Under the pieces are notes generated by a model. The model was not told the DNA's origin. It was given only the letters and a program-made list of their open reading frames with translations, and made no database searches. A stretch of DNA of 64,000 bases from Gymnothorax reevesii. Lineage: Eukaryota > Chordata > Actinopteri > Anguilliformes > Muraenidae. This document shows, one piece after another, positions 11,996 through 23,542 of this stretch. The translations under genes and the position numbers were made by a program. Position 1 is the stretch's first letter, and each line of letters opens with the position of its first letter. The DNA lies in contig CM056580.1 in the NCBI GenBank assembly GCA_029721435.1, positions 22,934,367-22,998,366 on the forward strand, in the 5' to 3' direction.

Positions 11996-14900
11996 TTTGA
12001 CTGTAGCTGTGTGTTTCTCTCTGTACTGGGGGAGGTTGTGTCTGACTGTAGCTGTGTGTTTCTCTCTCTGTCTTGGGGGAGGTTGTGTTTGACTGTAGCT
12101 GTGTGTTTCTCTCTCTGTACTGGGGGAGGTTGTGTTTTACTGTAGCTGTGTGTTTCTCTCTCTGTCTTGGGGGAGGTTGTGTTTGACTGTAGCTGTGTGT
12201 TTCTCTCTCTTTCCTTGGGTAGCTTGTGTTTGACTGTAGCTGTGTGTTTCTCTCTCTGTACTGGGGGAGGTTGTGTTTTACTGTAGCTGTGTGTTTCTCT
12301 CTCTGTCTTGGGGGAGGTTGTGTTTGACTGTTGCTGTGTGTTTCTCTCTTTGTACTGGGGGAGGTTGTGTTTGACTGTAGCTGTGTGTTTCTCTCTCTCT
12401 GTACTGGGGGAGGTTGTGTTTGACTGTAGCTGTGTGTTTTTCCGTCTGTACTGGGGGAGGTTGTGTTTGACTGTAGCTGTGTGTTTCTCTCTCTGTACTG
12501 GGGGCGGTTGTGTTTGACTGTAGCTGTGTGTTTCTCTCTCTGTACTGGGGCAGGTTGTGTTTGACTGTAGCTGTGTGTTTCTCTCTCTCTGTACTGGGGG
12601 AGGTTGTGTTTGACTGTAGCTGTGTGTTTCTCTCTCTCTGTACTGGGGGAGGTTGTGTTTGACTGTAGCTGTGTGTTTTTCCTTCTGTACTGGGGGAGGT
12701 TGTGTTTGACTGTAGCTGTGTGTTTCTCTCTCTCTGTACTGGGGGAGGTTGTGCTTGACTGTAGCTGTGTGTTTCTCTCTGAACTGGGGGAGGTTGTGTT
12801 TGACTGTAGCTGTGTGTTTCTCTCTCTGTACTGGGCGAGGTTGTGTTTGACTCTAGCTGTGTGTTTCTCTCTCTCTGTACTGGGGGAGGTTGTGTTTGAC
12901 TGTAGCTGTGTGTTTCTCTCTCTCTTTACTGGGGGAGGTTGTGTTTTACTGTAGCTGTGTGTTTCCCTCTCTGTACTGGGGGCAGTTGTGTTTGACTGTT
13001 GCTATGTGTATCTCTCTGTACTGGGGGAGGTTGTGTTTGACTGTTGCTATGTGTTTCTCTCTGTACTGGGGGAGGTTGTGTTTGACTGTTGCTATGTGTA
13101 TCTCTCTGTACTGGGGGAGGTTGTGTTTGACTGTACCTGTGTGTTTCTCTCTGTACTGGGGGCGGTTGTGTTTGACTCCAGCTGTGTGTTTCTCTCTGTA
13201 CTGGGGGAGGTTGTGTTTGACTGTAGCTGTGTGTTTCTCTCTGTACTGGGGGAGGTTGTGTTTGACTCCAGCTGTGTGTTTCTCTCTCTGTACTGGGGCA
13301 GGTTGTGTTTGACTGTAGCTGTGTGTTTCTCTCTGTACTGGGGGAGGTTGTGTTTGACTCTAGCTGTGTGTTTCTCTCTCTGTACTGGGGGAGGTTGTGT
13401 TTGACTGTAGCTGTGTGTTTCTCTCTCTGTACTGGGGGAGGTTGTGTTTGACTGTAGCTGTGTGTTTCTCTCTCTGTACTGGGGGAGGTTGTGTTTGACT
13501 GTAGCTGTGTGTTTCTCTCTGCACTGGGGGCGGTTGTGTTTGACTGTTGCTGTGTGTTTCTCTCTCTGTACTGGGGGAGGTTGTGTTTGACTGTAGCTGT
13601 GTGTTTCTCTCTCTGTACTGGGGGAGGTTGTGTTTGACTGTAGCTGTGTGTTTATCTCTCTGTACTGGGGGAGGTTGTGTTTGACTGTAGCTGTGTGTTT
13701 CTCTCTCTGTACTGGGGGAGGTTGTGTTTGACTGTAGCTGTGTGTTTCTCTCTCTGTACTGGGGGAGGTTGTGTTTGACTGTAGCTGTGTGTTTCTCTCT
13801 GTACTGGGGGAGGTTGTGTTTGACTGTAGCTGTGTGTTTCTCTCTGTACTGGGGGAGGTTGTGTTTGACTGTAGCTGTGTGTTTCTCTCTCTGTACTGGG
13901 AGAGGTTGTGTTTGACTGTAGCTGTGTGTTTCTCTCTCTCTGTACTGGGGGAGGTTGTGCTTGACTGTAGCTTTGTGTTTCTCTCTCTGTACTGGGGGAG
14001 GTTGTGTTTGACTGTAGCTTTGTGTTTCTCTCTCTGTACTGGGGGAGGTTGTGTTTGACTGTAGCTGTGTGTTTCTCTCTCTGTACTGGGAGAGGTTGTG
14101 TTTGACTGTAGCTGTGTGTTTCTCTCTGTTCTGGGGGCGGTTGTGTTTGACTGTTGCTATGTGTTTCTCTCTTTACTGGGGGAGGTTGTGTTTGACTGTA
14201 GCTGTGTGTTTCTCTCTCTGTCCTGGGGGAGGTTGTGTTTGACTGTAGCTGTGTGTTTCTCTCTGTACTGGGGGAGGTTGTGTTTGACTGTAGCTGTGTG
14301 TTTCTCTCTGTACTGGGGGCGGTTGTGTTTGACTCCAGCTGTGTGTTTCTCTCTCTGTACTGGGGGAGGTTGTGTTTGACTGTAGCTGTGTGTTTATCTC
14401 TGTACTGGGAGAGGTTGTGTTTGACTGTAGCTGTGTGTTTATCTCTCTGTACTGGGGGAGGTTGTGTTTGACTGTAGCTGTGTGTTTCTCTCTCTGTACT
14501 GGGGGAGGTTGTGTTTGACTGTTGCTGTGTGTTTCTCTCTCTGTACTTGGGGAGGTTGTGTTTGACTGTAGCTGTGTGTTTCTCTCTCTGTACTGGGGGA
14601 GGTTGTGTTTGACTGTAGCTGTGTGTTTCTCTCTGTACTGGGGGGGTTGTGTTTGACTGTAGCTGTGTGTTTCTCTCTCTCTGTACTGGGAGAGGTTGTG
14701 TTTGACTGTAGCTGTGTGTTTCTCTCTCTCTGTACTGGGAGAGGTTGTGTTTGACTGTAGCTGTGTGTTTCTCTCTGTACTGGGGGAGGTTGTGTTTGAC
14801 TGTAGCTGTGTGTTTCTCTCTGTACTGGGGGAGGTTGTGCTTGACTGTAGCTGTGTGTTTCTCTTTCTCTGTACTGGGGGAGGTTGTGCTTGACTGTAGC

Positions 14901-16106
14901 TGTGTGTTTCTCTCTCTGCACTGGGGGCGGTTATGTTTGACTGTTGCTGTGTGTTTCTCTCTCTGTCCTCGGGGAGGTTGTGTTTGACTGTAGCTGTGTG
15001 TTTTTCTCTGTACTGGGGGAGGTTGTGTTTGACTGTAGCTGTGTGTTTCTCTCTGTACTGGGGGAGGTTGTGTTTGACTGTAGCTGTCTGTTTCTCTCTC
15101 TGTCCTGGGGGAGGTTGTGTTTGACTGTAGCTGTGTGTTTCTCTTTTTATTACTGGGGGAGGTTGTGTTTGACTGTAGCTTTGTGTTTCTCTCTCTGTCC
15201 TTGGGGAGGTTTTGTTTGACTGTAGCTGTGTGTTTCTCTCTCTGTACTGGGGGAGGTTGTGTTTGACTGTAGCTGTGTGTTTCTCTCTCTGTACTGGGGG
15301 AGGTTGTGTTTGACTTTAGCTGTGTGTTTCTCTCTGTACTGGGGGCGGTTGTGTTTGACTGTAGCTGTCTGTTTCTCTCTCTGTCCTGGGGGAGGTTGTG
15401 TTTGACTGTAGCTGTGTGTTTCTCTTTTTATTACTGGGGGAGGTTGTGTTTGACTGTAGCTTTGTGTTTCTCTCTCTCTCCTTGGGGGGGTTTTGTTTGG
15501 CTGTAGCTGTGGGTTTCTCTCTCTGTACTGGTGGAGGTGGTGGTTGACTGTAGCTGGGTGTTTCTCTCTCTGTACTGGGGGAGGTTGGGTTTGTCTTTCG
15601 CTGTGTGTTTCTCTCTGTACTGGGGGCGGTTGTTTTTGACTGTAGCTGTGTGTTTCTCTCTGTACTGGGGGCGGTTGTGTTTGACTGTAGCTGTGTGTTT
15701 CTCTCTCTGTACTGGGGGAGGTTGTGTTTGACTGTAGCTGTGTGTTTCTCTCTCTGTACTGGGGGAGGTTGTGTTTGACTGTAGCTGTGTGTTTCTCTCT
15801 CTGTACTGGGGGAGGTTGTGTTTGACTGTAGCTGTGTGTTTCTCTCTGTACTGGGGGCGGTTGTGTTTGACTGTTGCTGTGTGTGTCTCTCTGTACTGGG
15901 GGAGGTTGTGTTTGACTGTTGCTGTCTGTTTCTCTCTCTGTACTGGGGGAGGTTGTGTTTGACTTTAGCTGTGTGTTTCTCTCTGTACTGGGGGCGGTTG
16001 TGTATGACTGTAGCTGTGTGTTTCTCTCTGTACTGGGGGAGGTTGTGTTTGACTGTAGCTGTCTGTTTCTCTCTCTGTACTGAGGGAGGTTTGGAGGGCT
16101 GTTTTA

Positions 16107-16195
16107 TTTCCTTCCTTCCTTTCTTCTTGTCTTTCCTCTCGCCTTCTTTCCCTTCTCTCTTCTCTCTACCTCCTGGCTCACTTTTTTCCCTTCTT
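16107..16195 (+). repeat. Pyrimidine tract abutting the minisatellite
   Basis: A run of C/T mixed with CCTT steps starts about 15 bases after the last minisatellite unit. On the minus strand it is purine-rich and encodes a lysine/glutamate-rich reading frame with no meaning. It may be the remains of an older CT microsatellite. Confidence 0.6.
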
Positions 16196-17082
16196 TTGAT
16201 TGCTGAGTTGGCTTGGGCTCTCAGTTGCTGGCGTTGTACCATGAAACTGGAATGTCCTGAAGTGATCACATTCCCGGAGGTGTGGGACAGTAACTTTTCT
16301 GTCCTCAAGATTCACAGATGACCTGCAACTGACCCCCACGGAAATTCTTTGGGAGTTCATGCTGTTGTCCTCTGCACTCTTCTCGGCCGATTGTTTAAAA
16401 ACACGGCGAGAGGATACATTCTTCGCCTCTCACTATTAGATTGAAGTCCTGACTCTTCCCCCTGGAGGAGACCCCGAGGGTGTCGTGGGAGGAGGAGGGT
16501 GGTGTGAGGACGGGGCCGCCTCACGCATCGATAAACCGCCACTTTCCCCATTTTTTCACATCTCGCGTGGCCTCAGTTGTATAAGGTGTGGGTCTTTTTA
16601 AACGCTGCTCCCTGCGACCTTTTACCTGTTGAATACGTACAGAGCGCTCCACCTGTTCTTGGGCCAGATGATACAGTCTTCCCGCTCGACTGACCGCAGA
16701 CAGATCCCCTCTGTGCTCATCTGAGGCATTCCAGTCTCCGGGAGAGCTGGAGAACTTTTTATGAGTTTGCAGCTGAACGCATCTGGCTTGGTCGTCCATA
16801 AGAAATGAGAAAGTGGTATGAAATGAAAGGGTGGGTATTGTTCAAGGGCATTTTTTTAAGGCTCCTCAGCGTGCACTTAGTCAATGTTGATCCTTATCGT
16901 GACTAAAAAATGAATTTTCTTCTCGGTTTTATTCTATGGTATTCTCCATCTGTCTCTCACTCAGAGGGACTGGGTTTGACATTCCATTTCTGCGTATAGC
17001 TCACAGTCCATTCTCTCTCTCTGCTTGCTCCGTGTTTCTGAAGATGAACAAAGTAAAGCTTACATTTGAGTCAAATTTTAGA
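16196..17082. other. Non-coding DNA, no recognisable feature
   Basis: No exon with convincing splice sites, no tRNA and no transposon end is visible here. Short open frames on both strands are unremarkable. Confidence 0.5.
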
Positions 17083-17375
17083 GAAGACGCGGTAGTGCAG
17101 TGGTTAAATGTGCTTCACTTGGGACCGAAAGGATCTGAGTCCAAGTCCTTGCTGTGGATTTTGCAGAGTGTTTTTTGGCAAAACTCATCACTCCCATGGT
17201 GCTTTATAATTGCATTTCTGGCAAATTGTCTGGGAAACCTGACTCCAAGCAGAGCGGGTAACCTGCAATGGACTAGCACCCACCCAGTAACTATACTCCT
17301 AGTTGCTTCATGCTTTAGAAATCGGGGATAAGCACTGGCCTGATGAGCCACTTGGCTCAGAACAGACTTACTCTC
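17083..17375 (+). mobile_element. tRNA-derived SINE, full-length or nearly so
   Basis: The head contains a perfect RNA polymerase III A box (TAGTGCAGTGG, 17093-17103) and, about 28 bp later, a B-box-like GGATCTGAGTCC (17131-17142) with one extra base. A tRNA-unrelated body follows, ending near GATGAGCCACTTGGCTC (about 17341-17357), a tail I recognise loosely from fish SINE-type repeats. It is not a functional tRNA: the acceptor stem and anticodon arm do not fold and the B box is off consensus. The exact 3' end and target duplication could not be fixed. Confidence 0.7.
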
Positions 17376-19264
17376 TCAAACATTAAAGCAGAAGTTGGTC
17401 AGATTCAGGTTGTTGTATCCAGTGAGTATGTTGAAGAACTTGCGCACCTGGGCATTTGTTTCCTTGTTTTGCCTATTCTCTGGTATGAAGCATGGCTGGT
17501 TTATTTACATTTCAGTTCTCTGGCCGTGCCCCTCTTTCTAGAGCTTCTGTCAGTGAATGAGACATGAAGGGTCTGTCGTGCTGTATTTCTTTGCCTTGCA
17601 TCAAGGCCAGGGCGCTGGATCGGAAGCGCAGTTAATTGTGCTCCTCAAAACGGTTTGCCTTTCTTCTGTTCCCAAGTCTCTGCCCATCAGCTACTGAACC
17701 ATTTCTTTCATCCCTCCGTTTTAAGCTCTCACTTCTGGATTGTCTATACCTTCTTTCATCAGTCATTTCTTTCCTCTCATCTTATGTCCCCTTTCATTTT
17801 CCTTCCATCTCTCTGTCTGAGGGTTTTTTTCATATGATGCACGTAAGATGATAAGCATGATCTGAATGAGTGATGAGCCTTGTAAATCAGGTTGAAGCGA
17901 TGAGGTTGCCTTCGCTAAGGAAGCCACGTTTAGCACGTGGCTAATGAGCGATTCAGTGAGCTTACTTCCTTTTCCCTGCGTGATCACATGCTACAATTTC
18001 AGCACATTATCTCTGGTTAACCTTGTTAATATTTATGCTTTGAGAAAGATTTGAGAGAGAAATGACGTTTCAGACAATTGTGCCACAGTTTGCATGTATG
18101 ACTTACTCAGCATCAGTTTTGTTTCAATGCCCTCTCATTGCTAGCCTGCTAGGAATTAAAAAAAGCAATTTGTGTCAGTCTTTCAGCAGTGAAGGAATTT
18201 CTACATAATGCGGTTACTGTTCTCTTAGTTCAAAGAGCACTTGTTTCAGAACCTTTTTCACGGATTTGACCACGAGCAGAGCTCTATTCATAGTTCAGGG
18301 CACACATTCGACATAAACCTGGCATTGTGCGGCTGATTAAGTCTTTCTGGAGCAGAACTCCTGTTCTAAATTCCTGAAACCAGGCCTTTGCTCAGTAGCC
18401 CATAAAGGTTGAGGTACAACCTGGCAAAGGCCCATAATCAGACTGTAAATTCTATATGCATTCTAATCTATTTCTTTATGGAATTCATGTTGAAATTCTG
18501 CCCAGTTGGCAGGGGCGGCATGGACCTGGAGCCTGAGCTCTTAAAGAGCATTGTCTGCCCTTGCGACAGGTTAGCCGTGACCACTGTGGGTCTCAGATCA
18601 CTGGAATGGATGAGAGGGGACACAGAGGGGAATTGTTTTGCTGACAGCACAGTGGCAGGTGATAACAAGCCCCTTTATATCTGTCAACTGCTTTGGGCCT
18701 GTCGTGGAGGGAGCTTGTGTTGTGTAACGCAGGCGCAGTTAAAGTGTACTTCGAAAAATTGCAGTGGAATGACGCTGCGTGGAATGACATTATAATTCCT
18801 TATGAAAAGCTGCTCTCCGATGAAAACATTGGCGTTTCACGCTAGTTTCAAACAACTGCAGAATTCACACAAAATCACTCGCAATGTCCAGTCACATTTC
18901 CCTGGAAACGTGAACGCCAGCAGCGCTGTATCACAACAAATCATACTGCAATCCAGCAAAGCCGCGACGTATAAATACACTGTCAAAAATGTTTTACGGT
19001 GATGATAAGTTTGTTATAAGCCACATAGTTTTTAGTCTCTCAGACAACCAACAGGCAAAATTGGCTCATCATAATTACAGTGTTTAGTCTACAGTTCCTC
19101 TCCGTTGTGTTGCTAATTTTTCTTTGTACACAATGGTAAGATTTCAGCAGCAGATGTGTGTACTGTGCCATAACATTCAACATTCACTCTTAATACTGTG
19201 TCAGTACATTTGCAAGTTCTACACAGATATAACCATAAATAACAATTTATTTTATATGTATATA
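17376..19264. other. Non-coding DNA, no recognisable feature
   Basis: Mostly AT-moderate sequence with a pyrimidine-rich stretch at about 17690-17820. No exon, RNA gene or clear transposon terminus was found. Confidence 0.45.
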
Positions 19265-19266
19265 TA

Positions 19267-19801
19267 CAGTGCTGTGCAAAGGTCTTTGGCACATGTAAAG
19301 AAATTTAATTGGGCAAATATGCTTGCAAAAATAATGAAATTAAAACTTTCCAATAACTGAGAGATGTACTTTACAGAGTTGTAAACTGTTAAAAACTAAA
19401 TAAAACCAACATTAGGTGTGAGTATGCTGTACCTAAAAATTGGGGACAGTGTCCTGCTGTGCTGTAGTTTTATGAAATGATGGGCTTTTTCTTCATTCCA
19501 AGCAGATTGAAAAACTTGGCACTGTTCTTCTGCGTGCTCACTGCCTAACCTGTCCCTCCAAGCAACTGCAGACAGCCATGATGATGTTGATATCAGGGCT
19601 TCGTCGAGAGTTTATTATCTGTATCAACTGTTTTTAATGAAATACCAACATTTATTTATGAAACTATTTTTTAAATTAGAATTTAGAATTCAAATATACT
19701 TTCAATCCTCAGCAACACAGAGAAAAATTAAAAAATAAACATCTAAAGCGAGATGTAAATTTTTAAAAGTGTAGGGTGCCTAAAACTTTTGCACATTACT
19801 G
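19267..19801. mobile_element. Tc1-like MITE, copy 1
   Basis: A 535-bp element lies between TA dinucleotides (19265-19266 and 19802-19803). Its left end is CAGTGCTGTGCAAAGGTC and its right end is the inverted complement, ...TTTTGCACATTACTG. CAGTGCTG termini plus a TA target are typical of Tc1/mariner elements. The interior has no usable transposase frame, so it is non-autonomous. A second copy at 43482-44019 has matching internal blocks, including CAGACAGCCATGATGATG. Confidence 0.85.
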
Positions 19802-19803
19802 TA

Positions 19804-21254
19804 TGTATACTCTTCCAAAAATGAAACTACATTGTTTTTAGCATCAATTAATTATACATGAAATGTTTTGACAAATGTGGAAAACATATTGAAAAGAAAA
19901 TGTAATCAATAATTCAGTATTTATATAGTTTCTTTTTTGGAAGAGTATATAATTTTTTTTGCAAAAAAAGAACACACTTAAGCTTTCCCATGGAAACCAT
20001 GTCGCCTTTTTGAGCTCCATCCATCTGTTAAATAGTACGGTCACAGGACTTGGCCCATAGATGGATGCAAAACCTCCCTTCCAAAAATACCACGTGAAAA
20101 TGGTATTAAATTGAGCCTGAAATTAAATTGCTCATGTCCTGTAAGAATAACTGCTTGTCTTCAGTAGGCTCATGATGACGAGCGCTCCATACGACCGCTG
20201 AGACCTTCAGTTGGAATCGTGTGATACACATGTTGTGGTCTTTACAAGTTTTTAATTTTATTTTGTATTCCGTTGCCCTGTAAAACTCTTTGTAGACCCT
20301 GCTTCGGGGGGAGCTGGGAGAGAGTGAGGTGCGTGCGATATCCGCGAGGAAAACTCCACTGGGAATACGCAATGCTGGCAACGCAGGAACATTTAAGATG
20401 GATGATTGCATGGTTACATGCATGAACAGAGATGAAATGTGCTGTTTGTGTACATTTACATGCAATTTCACGCACATTTGAGTATGTCTGTGACTGCCTG
20501 TTTGTGTGCCGCATTTGTATAGTTAGAGGAACAGAAGTGATTGTGCTGTATGTTATGAGTTAGTCGTGTCATTCCATAAATATAGCCTGTCAGTGTCCCT
20601 TATTAGGAAACTGGTTTTACAGTGATGTTCCATGGGCCGATGAGGCAGGATATACTGCCTTTATCAGGCCCTGTTTACCTTGCTCTACATCTCTGTCTCG
20701 CTGAGGTAGGGAGGTGGTTATGAGTGGCTTAGTCGGGGTGGTGGGATCATTCTAGAATAATATTAGCGGTAGCCTACTTTCCCAGCAGTGGGGTTTAGTG
20801 GTGATTGGAGGAATGAGGGCACAGTGGGGGTGCCAGGAAGGTGGGGGGGGGGCGTGGGTGAGTTTGCCTGTTCCTTTAGATCCGACTCCTGCATTAGAAT
20901 ATGAAAGTTTTCCACACCTCTGGAGCATTAATTGTCGTCCCTCGCAAACCCACCTCCCTCACCCTCCCACCTTCAACATTCCGGCTCCTTCCAAACAAAA
21001 CCTTTCATCTTGGGTGTAATTCCGAAACGGACCTACTGTCATTATTCTCTCGACAACAGTGTCATCGCACTCGGCCCTTTCATTTCAAATTCTCCATTTT
21101 CTGTCTTATCTCTTTTTATGTCATCTCTTCCTCTCCTTCTCTCTCTGCCTTCGTGCCTCCCGCTCTATTTTCATCTCTGCCTTTCTTTTACTCTCAGTCT
21201 CACTCTCATTTACCTTCTAAGAATGTGTGTGTGTAATTGTATGAAGGCTAGTGC

Positions 21255-21256
<2 letters not shown>
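19804..21256. other. Non-coding DNA, no recognisable feature
   Basis: AT-rich near the preceding element, then mixed. A G-run sits at about 20842-20850 and a pyrimidine-rich stretch at about 21060-21220 leads into the TG repeat. No exon or element end is supported. Confidence 0.45.
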
Positions 21257-21299
<43 letters not shown>

Positions 21300-21304
21300 T
21301 GTGT
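21257..21304 (+). repeat. (TG)n microsatellite
   Basis: About 18 uninterrupted TG steps followed by a short GCGCGTGTGTGC imperfect tail. Confidence 0.95.
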
Positions 21305-23080
21305 GCATGCTTGAAAAGGGCACAATGCTATCATGGTGAAATGTTAGTTTAGCAGTTTGAGCGAACAAAGCCTCCATCTGTACTCGTAAGATGCACCTGT
21401 ATCGTGGCAGGGGCGAGTAATTAACACCGGTCCTCTTTTACGCACGGTCACCGTCCACAGCCAACGAGGCTGCAAGCCTCGGCCTCTTCGTGGCAGGAGG
21501 GACAGAACAAAGGCTGAAGTGGTCGTCACTGGCCCTGGAGATGCAGCCTGCGACAAAAACAGACACAGTATTAGAGAAATGACAATGGCAAATACTGAAC
21601 TGGGCTGCGTGCTGAATTTCTGTCTTTTACTGACGGATCGCTGCTGCGTTACAATCTCGTATCTAAAAGCCAATGAACAGAAAGAAAGAAGAAAACCGGT
21701 TCCGAGCAGAGCGACTCAGCCTGCCGCGCGTCTGGATTGATAATTCCGTCTGTGCGCTTCCCAGTCCTACTGTTTTATCTGGTTCACTTCAGGTCATCAC
21801 AAACAACACCATTTCTCTCGTCTACCTCTACAGGGAACACAAGGGCAGCCAGCCGCCCCCGAGTACTTCTGAATTCACTAACGGCTGCTGTACAAAAATA
21901 TCTGTCAGCGTTAGAGGCTAATATCCATAATATGAATGCGACTCGATCTGACAGTGGGGGAAACTGGTTCGAGTTCAAGGCGGGGGCTGTGGTGGACTTG
22001 TACAGTAGCGCACACATGCACAAACACACCCACACGCATGCTGCACAAGCGCATGCATTCACACTTGCACACACTCAGTTTTTCAAGCTATCTTTGTCTG
22101 CAAGAGCTGAGCTTCATCTGTTGAATGCGGACATTGTTTGGCACCCAGATTTTCCAAGGTTGTCCGGCAACAAACGTGAACCTGAACAAAAAAATTAACT
22201 TACCATTTAATTTCGGTGATTCGCATTATTTTGGTTCAAGGACTTCCTCTCTTGAATGGCTGGAATAGGGCTGTAAGAAATGGTTTTCAAGTTTTTATTT
22301 GACATTTTACTCTATTATAGCAATTGTTTTGCCAGTAGCTATTTAAAAAAATAAAATAAAATCTTTACAAATCGTATGAGTCAAGGTAACACCTTAGTCC
22401 AGTCCATTAGTATTCGGGCAATGAGAGCGGAGCTGTAATTCTTACACGGTTTTTTTCTCTATTAACGTGGACGCCAATTTGTATTGTCATCTTTAATTGT
22501 GAGGGCATTTGCATCTCTATGGAATGAATTTCTACCTTTGAAATTTGTGTCTGTCGAAATACTTACCTCACTGTACAGGAATAAATCAAATTGCATCGCG
22601 AGGCTCGGATGGAGCTAATGTGGGAGCGGGGGAAGAAGGTGCGCTAACACTTCAAAGTTAGCGCACAGCTAGCCTGCAAGGGTCAGCTGTATGTTTTGTC
22701 TCTGCCTTTATCTTCCAGTATTGCTGTGATACCGTCCTGTTTTTCCAGCTGTAGCGATGAGACTCGGAAGACCCCTTGACCTTAGACAATAAACAGCGAA
22801 GGGTGTGACCTGTCTCTGGCTGATTGGACTGGGCTGATCAGAGAAGAGGAATTTGACACAATTGCCAGTCTAGAGTCCTGTATCAGCCCCTGTCTGGTCA
22901 TGTCAAGCAAGGAAACTCTCACACAGTTTTGAACTAAACCTCAGGATGACAATGCAGGGTCAAAACTTTCTTGCTTTAATCATATTCCAATTGGTGCTAT
23001 GCAGAAACAATGCCAGCAGTTTGTATTTATCATGTCGCACTCCGGGACCATTGGATGAGCAACTGCCTGCATTATTAGTT
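21305..23080. other. Non-coding DNA, no clear feature
   Basis: A short CA/CATG-rich patch occurs at about 22010-22075. The rest has no visible repeat ends, exons or RNA genes. A frame at 21737-22198 includes the CA-rich patch and is not convincing. Confidence 0.45.
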
Positions 23081-23081
23081 T

Positions 23082-23200
23082 CACAGTTTGTTTGAGGGCC
23101 AATACAGAAATATATGGGGTCAGTAAATGCCACGCCTCGCCCAATATGCCATGTACTGATCCCCATATATTTCCATATTGGCCCTCTAACAAACTGTGTA
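23082..23200. repeat. Long palindrome (hairpin), about 48-bp arms
   Basis: The left arm (about 23082-23128) begins CACAGTTTGTTTGAGGGCC. The right arm (about 23152-23199) is its near-exact inverted complement, ending GGCCCTCTAACAAACTGTG. A loop of about 23 bp separates them. The structure looks like a small foldback MITE; no target duplication was identified. Confidence 0.8.
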
Positions 23201-23313
23201 ACAGATTTATCCCACTGAAGACCTTTTTTTTCACATGAATGCCATTTTGGCTGTTTCAGAGACGCTAAGGGAGATAATCTACTCGCACGCCGTGTATTGG
23301 CTGGGAGACGTAG

Positions 23314-23542
23314 GGTGCGTTCGAGCGGGTCTGCAAGTAAGCCAGCTGCGCGAGATTCCCGAAATATTATGCGAGAATCTTGCCGAAGTTGCGCGATGAG
23401 CCCTCCAAACCCCACAATGGCTGCAGAATCTTGCAGCTATCGCATGGTTTGGAGGGCTTATCCCGCAACTTCAGCAAGATTCTCGCGTAATTTTCGGGAA
23501 TCTTGCGCAGCCGGCTTACTTGCAGATGCGCTCGAACGCACC
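23314..23542. mobile_element. Foldback MITE with 97-98-bp inverted arms
   Basis: The left arm 23314-23411 starts GGTGCGTTCGAGC. The right arm 23446-23542 is the inverted complement, ending GCTCGAACGCACC. The arms match at about nine positions in ten over their whole length. The 34-bp centre holds its own small palindrome around CTGCAGAATCTTGCAG. It is unusually CpG-rich for this window (GCGCGAGATT, TTCTCGCG). No protein is encoded. The superfamily is not assigned because the flanking duplication is unclear. Confidence 0.88.

Larger units (their letters stand above)
857..16092 (+). repeat. 15-kb minisatellite of 45-49 bp units (about 330 copies)
   Basis: A head-to-tail array covers almost a quarter of the window. 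Each unit has, in order, a TGTACT core, a GGGGGAGG block, GTTGTGTTTGACTGTAGCTG, a short (TG)n run ending in TTT, and a (CT)n run. Lengths of 45, 47 and 49 bp differ mainly by one CT step, sometimes by one TG step. Every unit has the same orientation: the + strand is rich in G and T and its few Cs lie mainly in the CT run. Recurrent variants are GAGG to GCGG, GCAGG or GAAGG, ACTGTAG to ACTGTTG, GACTGTAG to GACTCCAG, and TGTACT to TGCACT. There are no unique spacers. The first unit (near 857-900) and the last (near 16080) are degenerate. Long open frames cross the array but are artefacts of its composition. The true genomic length may differ because such arrays collapse in assemblies. Confidence 0.97.

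Noticed and set aside
857..16092. CRISPR-like array of direct repeats
   Set aside because: Units abut directly with no unique spacers, vary in length by CT/TG steps, and lie in eukaryotic DNA next to spliced exons.
15316..16308. 330-codon minus-strand frame extending past the array edge
   Set aside because: It combines the repeat artefact with a purine-rich tract (Lys/Glu-rich); no recognisable domain.
17091..17170. Functional tRNA gene
   Set aside because: The A box is good but the B box is off consensus and no cloverleaf closes; it is the head of a SINE.
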